Source: Candidatus Omnitrophota bacterium (GTDB lineage Bacteria > Omnitrophota > Gorgyraeia > 2-01-FULL-45-10). From it: a DNA stretch of 9,325 nt. The notes below the pieces were generated by a model. That model saw only the letters and a list, made by a program, of their open reading frames with translations. It was not told where the DNA came from and searched no databases. Below are positions 1 to 3,889 of the stretch, piece by piece (the stretch's first letter is position 1; every line of letters begins with the position of its first letter). The translations under genes were made by a program, and so were the position numbers. Location: positions 1-9,325 of the forward strand of contig JAUYDB010000289.1 in assembly GCA_030691985.1 (NCBI GenBank), given 5' to 3'.

Positions 1-203
1 TTGTATGCTGGTGCCTCAAGACTTATAAATTTATCAGCCTGCCCAAAGACATATATTATATAGACAGGCTCCCGGTGAAACTGGAATTTTCCGATATAGC
101 GGTGATCATGATATCGAGCGTGGTTTTAAGTTTACTGGCGACGATATATCCCGCGTATAAGGCGTCACGGCTTGACCCGGTGGAGGCGCTACGGTATGAG
201 TGA
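1..203 (+). CDS. LolC/LolE-type lipoprotein-release permease, C-terminal end (partial)
   Basis: Reading from base 3, 66 codons end at the TGA at 201-203; the 5' part lies outside the window. The visible tail has the pattern typical of FtsX/LolC/LolE permeases: a periplasmic LPKDIYYIDRLPV stretch (residues about 13-25), a last membrane segment (about 31-49), then the cytoplasmic ending YPAYKASRLDPVEALRYE. In characterised diderms this permease works with LolD to extract lipoproteins from the inner membrane for transfer to the outer membrane. It overlaps lolD by 8 bases, so the two are very probably translationally coupled. From the tail alone it cannot be decided whether this is LolC, LolE or a merged single permease. 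Confidence 0.9.
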   Translation, partial: VCWCLKTYKFISLPKDIYYIDRLPVKLEFSDIAVIMISSVVLSLLATIYPAYKASRLDPVEALRYE

Positions 204-867
204 TCCGATCTTGACGGCTCGAGGCCTGCATAAAATTTATAAAAACGGCGCGAAAGACGTCAGGGCAGTAGACGGGATCGATTTTGAGATCGGAAGGGCG
301 AAGGCGATCGTGATAGTAGGCCCGTCGGGAGCGGGCAAGTCTACGCTTTTACATATTATGGGCGGGCTTGATAAGCCGACGTCCGGAGAGGTCCAGATGG
401 ATGGCGGGGATATTTATAAATTATCCGACAGGAAGAGGGCCGCCATAAGGAACCGCCGCATCGGTTTTGTATTTCAATTTTATCATCTCTTGAACGAATT
501 TACAGCTCTTGAGAATGTCATGCTGCCGGCGTTGATGAAGAAAGCGGGGGGTAATAGGGGTAAGGCCCTGCAGGTCCTGGATGCTGTGGGGCTAAAGGCG
601 AGAGCCGGCCACAAACCATCTGAGCTCTCAGGTGGAGAATTGCAGAGGGCTGCCATTGCGCGCGCTTTAGTCAATGAACCGGAAATCCTTCTCTGCGATG
701 AACCTACCGGCAACCTTGACTCTAAGAATAGAGAGGCGATCTATGAGCTGTTGTTTGGGCTGAAAGCAAAATATAACATGTCGCTTGTTATCGTCACGCA
801 CGACGAAAATATCTCGGAAGAAACAGATGAGCTAATTCTCGTAAAAGACGGCAGGATATGCCGCTGA
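196..867 (+). CDS. lolD: LolD-type ABC transporter ATP-binding protein
   Basis: This 223-residue ATPase has a full set of ABC motifs: Walker A GPSGAGKST (42-50), Q-loop Gln94 in FVFQFYHLL, signature LSGGE (144-148), Walker B ILLCDEP (164-170) with catalytic Glu169, D-loop NLD, and switch His202 in VIVTHDE. The phrase FVFQFYHLLNEFTALENVMLP and the length are typical of the LolD/MacB/FtsE group. The gene directly follows a LolC/E permease tail, which favours LolD: the ATPase that powers lipoprotein release from the inner membrane. The ATG at 196 is chosen over the in-frame ATG at 172 because GGAGG lies at 182-186, nine bases upstream, and because the protein then begins at the usual family position. 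The stop TGA (865-867) is shared with the left end of a repeat element. Confidence 0.93.
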   Translation: MSDPILTARGLHKIYKNGAKDVRAVDGIDFEIGRAKAIVIVGPSGAGKSTLLHIMGGLDKPTSGEVQMDGGDIYKLSDRKRAAIRNRRIGFVFQFYHLLNEFTALENVMLPALMKKAGGNRGKALQVLDAVGLKARAGHKPSELSGGELQRAAIARALVNEPEILLCDEPTGNLDSKNREAIYELLFGLKAKYNMSLVIVTHDENISEETDELILVKDGRICR

Positions 868-899
868 GTCGGACGATAGGTTTAGCGGTTAGCGTATAG
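866..899 (+). repeat. GAGTC left end plus TAGCG heptad array (copy 1)
   Basis: GAGTC (866-870) overlaps the lolD stop codon. After ten bases (GGACGATAGG) comes a 19-base array of two 7-base units, TTTAGCG and GTTAGCG, closed by TATAG (881-899). The same left end and array type recur near 2571 and 6328. There is no inverted TAGCG partner in this gap, so this copy looks like a half element. A second left-end copy, AAGTCGGA, starts at 901. Confidence 0.75.
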
Positions 900-907
900 T
901 AAGTCGG

Positions 908-928
908 AAAATGGGTGTCCCCCATTTT
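908..928. terminator. Hairpin after lolD, possible bidirectional terminator
   Basis: AAAATGGG (908-915) and CCCATTTT (921-928) form a perfect 8-bp stem with a 5-base loop. The A-run on one side and T-run on the other would suit a weak factor-independent terminator in either direction, but only four T follow the stem. It starts inside a second copy of the element left end (AAGTCGGA at 901-908), so it may instead be a repeat module of the REP type. Confidence 0.4.
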
Positions 929-943
929 ACAGGATAATAACTT

Positions 944-978
944 ATTCTGGTTACTGTAATCTTGTTTCTGGTTTCTTT
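944..978 (-). repeat. TCTGG heptad array, related to the array at 3785-3819
   Basis: Five consecutive 7-base units can be read here: ATTCTGG, TTACTGT, AATCTTG, TTTCTGG and TTTCTTT. The reverse complement matches the array at 3785-3819 at 30 of 35 positions by eye, so the two loci carry the same repeat in opposite orientations. Its function is not known. Confidence 0.65.
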
Positions 979-984
979 TGAGTT

Positions 985-1009
985 TTGTGACGGCCTATAA
1001 ACGCCACAA
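985..1009. promoter_or_regulatory. Palindrome upstream of the ilvE promoter
   Basis: TTGTGACG (985-992) and CGCCACAA (1002-1009) are inverted with one mismatch around a 9-base spacer. The right arm ends five bases before the -35 box at 1015. The size and position would fit a dimeric regulator site, but no regulator is known and it could also be the edge of the neighbouring repeat region. Confidence 0.3.
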
Positions 1010-1014
1010 TCTAT

Positions 1015-1043
1015 TTGACATAATATTGTTTATTATATATACT
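1015..1043 (+). promoter_or_regulatory. Sigma-70-type promoter for ilvE and perhaps the mcs-clpC genes
   Basis: A perfect -35 TTGACA (1015-1020) is followed by a 17-base spacer and a -10 TATACT (1038-1043) that differs from TATAAT at one position, in a very AT-rich stretch. The expected transcription start is about 1049-1051, giving a leader of about 25 bases before the GTG at 1075. It is the strongest promoter-like sequence in the window. Confidence 0.75.
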
Positions 1044-1061
1044 TAATTAAATATTGACACA

Positions 1062-1066
1062 AGGGG
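1062..1066 (+). promoter_or_regulatory. Ribosome-binding site that decides the ilvE start
   Basis: AGGGG lies eight bases before the GTG at 1075. The upstream in-frame candidates, TTG at 1054 and GTG at 1066, lack a site at suitable distance, and TTG 1054 would leave almost no leader after the predicted transcription start. Confidence 0.6.
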
Positions 1067-1074
1067 TGGCGAGG

Positions 1075-1941
1075 GTGAAGATCTATTTTAACGGGAAGCT
1101 TGTCAATAGCGGTAAGGCGCTGATATCCGTGTTTGATCACGGCCTTTTATACGGCGACGGCGTCTTTGAGGGCATACGCACCTATGGCTGCCTTATATTC
1201 AGGATGAAAGAACATATTGACAGATTGTACAAATCCGCCGATGCGATCGAACTTAAGATACCTATAACCAAGACGAAGATGATTGAAGCAGTGGTAAAGA
1301 CGCTTAAGGCAAACTCGCTTAAAAATTCGTATATTAGGCTTGTTGTCACAAGGGGTGTCGGCGACCTTGGGCTGGATCCCAGGAAATGCCGAAAACCCAC
1401 AATATTTATCATAACTGATACAATTAAACTCTACCCGAAGGAGTTTTACGATAGGGGGCTTGACATAATCACCGCCCACACGAGAAGGAACTATCCGAAG
1501 GCGCTCGATCCGAGAATAAAATCGCTGAACTATCTGAATAATATCCTGGCCAAGATTGACGCGATAAAGGCCGGGACAGAAGAGGCGATTATGCTGACCT
1601 GCGACGGCTATGTGGCGGAGTGTACGGGTGACAACATCTTCATGGTGAAGAATCGCGAACTTATCACGCCGCCCGTGGAAATCGGGGCGCTCAAGGGCAT
1701 AACAAGAGATGCGGCGATAGGGCTGGCCAAGTTGTCGAACATCCCGTTTTACGAAAAACTGCTAAGGATGGAAGACTTATACAGCGCGGGAGAAGTGTTT
1801 TTAACCGGGACAGCCGCGGAGATCATACCGGTTATAAAGATCGACAAACAGCGGATAGGTAATGGCAAACCCGGCGAGATCACGCTGAAATTGATGAAAG
1901 AATTCAGAGAGCTGACGAAAGTGGACGGGGTGAGGTATTAG
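1075..1941 (+). CDS. ilvE: Branched-chain amino acid aminotransferase (class IV, PLP)
   Basis: This protein of 288 residues is a fold-type IV PLP enzyme. It would transfer the amino group between glutamate and the 2-oxo acids of leucine, isoleucine and valine in the cytoplasm. Visible family marks are the start MKIYFNGKLV, SVFDHGLLYGDGVFEGIRTY (18-37), RLVVTRGVGDLGLDPRKC (88-105), the PLP-binding lysine Lys149 in RIKSLNYLNN, Glu182 in GYVAECTGDNIF, LKGITRD (206-212), and TGTA (244-247) in VFLTGTAAEIIPV. It resembles the short archaeal/bacterial IlvE type rather than D-alanine aminotransferase, though substrate choice inside class IV cannot be proved from motifs. The start is the GTG at 1075, which matches the family N-terminus and has AGGGG eight bases upstream. 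It sits just downstream of a strong promoter and 93 bases before mcsA, so read-through into the stress genes is possible. The TAG stop touches a repeat left end. Confidence 0.88.
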   Translation: MKIYFNGKLVNSGKALISVFDHGLLYGDGVFEGIRTYGCLIFRMKEHIDRLYKSADAIELKIPITKTKMIEAVVKTLKANSLKNSYIRLVVTRGVGDLGLDPRKCRKPTIFIITDTIKLYPKEFYDRGLDIITAHTRRNYPKALDPRIKSLNYLNNILAKIDAIKAGTEEAIMLTCDGYVAECTGDNIFMVKNRELITPPVEIGALKGITRDAAIGLAKLSNIPFYEKLLRMEDLYSAGEVFLTGTAAEIIPVIKIDKQRIGNGKPGEITLKLMKEFRELTKVDGVRY

Positions 1942-2008
1942 AGTCGAAAACTCACGTTTAGCCGTCAGCCTTCAGCAAAAAAAAGCTGAAAGCTGAAAGC
2001 TGAAGGCT
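1941..2008 (+). repeat. Heptad hairpin element of the TCAGC type
   Basis: GAGTC (1941-1945) starts at the last base of the ilvE stop, then ten bases (GAAAACTCAC), then three 7-base units GTTTAGC, CGTCAGC, CTTCAGC (1956-1976). After an 8-base A-run comes the opposite arm (1985-2008), built of GCTGAAA, GCTGAAA, GCTGAAG and GCT. AGCCTTCAGC (1967-1976) and GCTGAAGGCT (1999-2008) are a perfect 10-base inverted pair. No U-run follows, so it is not a standard terminator. The layout equals that of the TAGCG elements, but the repeated word is different. Confidence 0.7.
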
Positions 2009-2011
2009 AGC

Positions 2012-2030
2012 ACATCTATAACGAGGCAAA
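2012..2030 (+). promoter_or_regulatory. Duplicated leader with the mcsA ribosome-binding site
   Basis: The 19-base word ACATCTATAACGAGGCAAA is repeated exactly at 2718-2736 in front of mcsB. Its GAGG (2023-2026) is eight bases before the mcsA ATG. The ATAACGAGGC part also precedes the gene at 6443. Confidence 0.65.
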
Positions 2031-2034
2031 CGAC

Positions 2035-2535
2035 ATGCAATGCGACATTTGCGGTAAAAAAGATGCAACTGTGCACCTGACCGAGATAGTGAACGATCAG
2101 GTGACGAAACTGCATCTTTGTGAGGAGTGCGCCAAGGAGAAGGGAACTGAGATGGAAGAGCATTTCGGTTTAAGTGACCTTTTGGCAGGGCTTGCCGATC
2201 TTGGCGCCGGCGTAGAGCCGGATTTAGAGGAGAAGATCAAGTGCCCTTCCTGCGGCTTCACATATCGTGATTTCAAGCGTATGGGCCGGCTGGGCTGCAG
2301 TGAATGTTATGAGGCGTTTAAGTGTAAACTCGCGCCGCTTTTAAAGAGAATCCACGGCGCTGACAGGCATGCGGGTAAGATACCGCTTATCATCGGTAAA
2401 GCCGTGAAGGACACAAGAGATATGCAGGAGCTGAAGGCCCGGATGGAGAAGGCTATACGGACCGAAGATTTCGAAGAGGCCGCCAGGCTCCGGGATAAGA
2501 TAAAGGATATGGGGAGCAAGAGTAAGTCAGGTTGA
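2035..2535 (+). CDS. mcsA: McsA-like zinc-binding UVR-domain adaptor of the McsB kinase
   Basis: This 166-residue protein opens with MQCDICGKKDATVHLTEI and has four cysteine pairs suited to zinc binding: Cys3/Cys6, Cys29/Cys32, Cys70/Cys73 and Cys88/Cys91. A C-terminal UVR (UvrB/UvrC) motif of about residues 130-160 reads MQELKARMEKAIRTEDFEEA and onward, and is expected to be helical. This is the standard McsA plan. In Bacillus, McsA activates the arginine kinase McsB and links it to ClpC. Its position directly before mcsB and clpC supports the same role. The ATG has GAGG eight bases upstream. The TGA stop overlaps the GAGTC start of the next repeat element. The length is near that of Firmicutes McsA, and no residue pair appears to be missing. 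Confidence 0.9.
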   Translation: MQCDICGKKDATVHLTEIVNDQVTKLHLCEECAKEKGTEMEEHFGLSDLLAGLADLGAGVEPDLEEKIKCPSCGFTYRDFKRMGRLGCSECYEAFKCKLAPLLKRIHGADRHAGKIPLIIGKAVKDTRDMQELKARMEKAIRTEDFEEAARLRDKIKDMGSKSKSG

Positions 2536-2703
2536 GTCGAAAACTTAAAGTTAGCGTATAGCGTATAGTTAAGTCGGACGACAAGTTTAGCGTATAGCGT
2601 GTAGCGGATAGCATATAGGAAAAACAAAAAAACTATACGCTACCCGCTAAAAGGTATCGAATTACTGCCACTATACGCTAAACGCTACCCGCTATACGCT
2701 AAA
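2534..2703 (+). repeat. Composite TAGCG heptad hairpin element filling the mcsA-mcsB gap
   Basis: There are two left ends, GAGTC at 2534 (overlapping the mcsA stop) and AAGTC at 2571, and four heptad arrays. Two are in + orientation, 2550-2568 (19 bases) and 2586-2618 (33 bases). Two are inverted, 2633-2651 (19 bases) and 2671-2703 (33 bases). Each array is made of NNTAGCG units ending in TATAG as read in its own direction. The two 33-base arrays are inverted copies at 29 of 33 positions. The loop 2619-2632 is almost all A. Bases 2614-2642 are identical to 6371-6399. Several mutually exclusive hairpins can form. It looks like two elements inserted together or one inside the other. Confidence 0.75.
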
Positions 2704-2717
2704 AGCGCCGCATGACT

Positions 2718-2736
2718 ACATCTATAACGAGGCAAA
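2718..2736 (+). promoter_or_regulatory. Duplicated leader with the mcsB ribosome-binding site
   Basis: This is an exact second copy of the 19-base word at 2012-2030. Its GAGG (2729-2732) is only four bases before the mcsB ATG, a short spacing compared with eight at mcsA. Confidence 0.6.
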
Positions 2737-3783
2737 ATGACAATTGACGACTTTCTCAAACAGGATAGTGAGTGGCTGAGGGGGATGGGCCCCAGTTCCA
2801 ACATAGCTATTTCCTCGAGGACGAGGCTCGCCAGAAATATAGATAAGGCGCCGTTCTCCAACTGGGCGGATAAAAAACAGCTTGAGGAGGTTTTGAACAA
2901 CATCAGGGATGCCTCTCTCTCAACCAAATTTTTGAAGAATGCCGTGTTTTTTCGTTTAAAGGATTTGAGCGAGGTTGACAGGATTTTCCTTGTTGAAAGA
3001 CACCTCATGAGCCCGGAACACGCCAAAGATGTTGAATATAAAGCCCTGATAGTGGATCCGAAAGAGATCGTAAGTATAATGATAAATGAGGAGGACCATC
3101 TAAGGATACAGGTGCTGCAGTCAGGATCCAATATTAAAGAATGCTGGCAGATAATAGACGACTTAGATACCGAGTTAAGTAAAATTTTGCCTTTTGCCTA
3201 TTCGGCAAAGTGGGGGTACCTCACGGCGTGTCCGACGAATACCGGGACAGGATTAAGAGGGTCGGTCATGGTGCATCTTCCCGCGCTGGTATTCGCCGGG
3301 CAGATCGGCAAGGTCCTTCAGGCAATAGCGAAGCTCGGGCTTAATATACGCGGGCTGTATGGCGAGGGAACCGAGGCGGCCGGGAATATTTTTCAGATCT
3401 CGAACCAGGTGTCTATGGGAATAATCGAAGAGGATATCATTGATAATATCGAACGGATCGTAAACCAGGTCATATTCCGCGAGGATACAACGAGGAAGGC
3501 CATTATCCTTAAGAACAAAGAGGCGCTGGTCGACAGGGTGTCGAGGGCATACGGCACATTGAAGAGCGCGCATATAATTACGAGTAATGAGACGGTGGCG
3601 CTGCTTTCGGCGATACGCCTGGGCGTGGATATGGGAATAGTGAAGAACCTGGACAGGCGCATGGTGAACGAGCTTTTCATACTGACACAACCGGCGCATC
3701 TGCAAAAACTTGAAGGCAGGCCCCTTGACTCCAACGAGCGCGATATAAAACGGGCGGATCTTATCAGGAAGAAGCTTAGTTAA
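2737..3783 (+). CDS. mcsB: Protein-arginine kinase McsB
   Basis: This 348-residue ATP:guanido phosphotransferase-family protein phosphorylates arginine side chains of proteins, marking them for ClpC-ClpP. Visible marks: SSRTRLARNI (26-35), which binds nucleotide phosphates; NEEDH with Glu118 and Glu119 (117-121); the active-site loop LTACPTNTGTGLRGSVMVHL (162-181) with Cys165; GLYGEGTEAAGN (207-218) with catalytic-type glutamates; NQVIFREDTTRKA (243-255) with a nucleotide-binding arginine; and the C-terminal segment from about residue 326 ending in ERDIKRADLIRKKL, which matches the phosphoarginine-sensing tail of bacterial McsB. Presence of this tail, full length and the mcsA/clpC neighbours distinguish it from metabolic arginine or creatine kinases. 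It appears intact. The start ATG directly follows the duplicated 19-base leader. Confidence 0.93.
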   Translation: MTIDDFLKQDSEWLRGMGPSSNIAISSRTRLARNIDKAPFSNWADKKQLEEVLNNIRDASLSTKFLKNAVFFRLKDLSEVDRIFLVERHLMSPEHAKDVEYKALIVDPKEIVSIMINEEDHLRIQVLQSGSNIKECWQIIDDLDTELSKILPFAYSAKWGYLTACPTNTGTGLRGSVMVHLPALVFAGQIGKVLQAIAKLGLNIRGLYGEGTEAAGNIFQISNQVSMGIIEEDIIDNIERIVNQVIFREDTTRKAIILKNKEALVDRVSRAYGTLKSAHIITSNETVALLSAIRLGVDMGIVKNLDRRMVNELFILTQPAHLQKLEGRPLDSNERDIKRADLIRKKLS

Positions 3784-3784
3784 A

Positions 3785-3854
3785 ATAGAAACCAGAAACC
3801 AGAGTACAGAAACCAGATTCAGTTTCAAGACTCGTTTTGGGTTCTGGTTACTAT
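3785..3854 (-). repeat. TCTGG heptad hairpin element in minus orientation
   Basis: Five 7-base units (3785-3819: ATAGAAA, CCAGAAA, CCAGAGT, ACAGAAA, CCAGATT) face two inverted units, GTTCTGG and TTACTAT (3841-3854). Read on the minus strand, GAGTC (3833-3829) precedes the long array by about nine bases, the same order as in the + oriented elements. The array at 944-978 is a related copy. It occupies most of the mcsB-clpC gap. Confidence 0.65.
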
Positions 3855-3866
3855 CAAAATTATAAT
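3837..3866 (+). promoter_or_regulatory. Possible weak promoter for clpC
   Basis: A perfect -10 TATAAT (3861-3866) lies 18 bases after TTGGGT (3837-3842), which matches only the first three bases of the -35 consensus and lies partly in the repeat. The predicted transcription start near 3873 would leave a leader of only about 17 bases, so its use is uncertain. Confidence 0.3.
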
Positions 3867-3889
3867 TGACTAACGGAGGATGACGATAC

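Noticed and set aside
866..870. GAGTC left ends as CcrM-type GANTC methylation sites
   Set aside because: A five-base match is too short to mean this, and no methyltransferase or alphaproteobacterial context is seen.
1054..1074. TTG at 1054 as ilvE start
   Set aside because: It lies about four bases from the predicted transcription start, has no Shine-Dalgarno, and adds seven residues not usual in the family. Its TTGACA is also not a usable -35, since no -10 follows before the gene.
1967..2008. Rho-independent terminator after ilvE
   Set aside because: The stem is A/T-rich with variable pairing and no T-run follows; it fits the repeat family better.
2586..2703. CRISPR-like array
   Set aside because: Units are 7 bases with no unique spacers of constant length, and arms are inverted rather than direct; no cas gene is present.
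3781..3889. CtsR operator before clpC
   Set aside because: The region has 7-base repeats, but not GGTCAAA; the words CCAGAAA and TTCTGG do not fit the known CtsR site.
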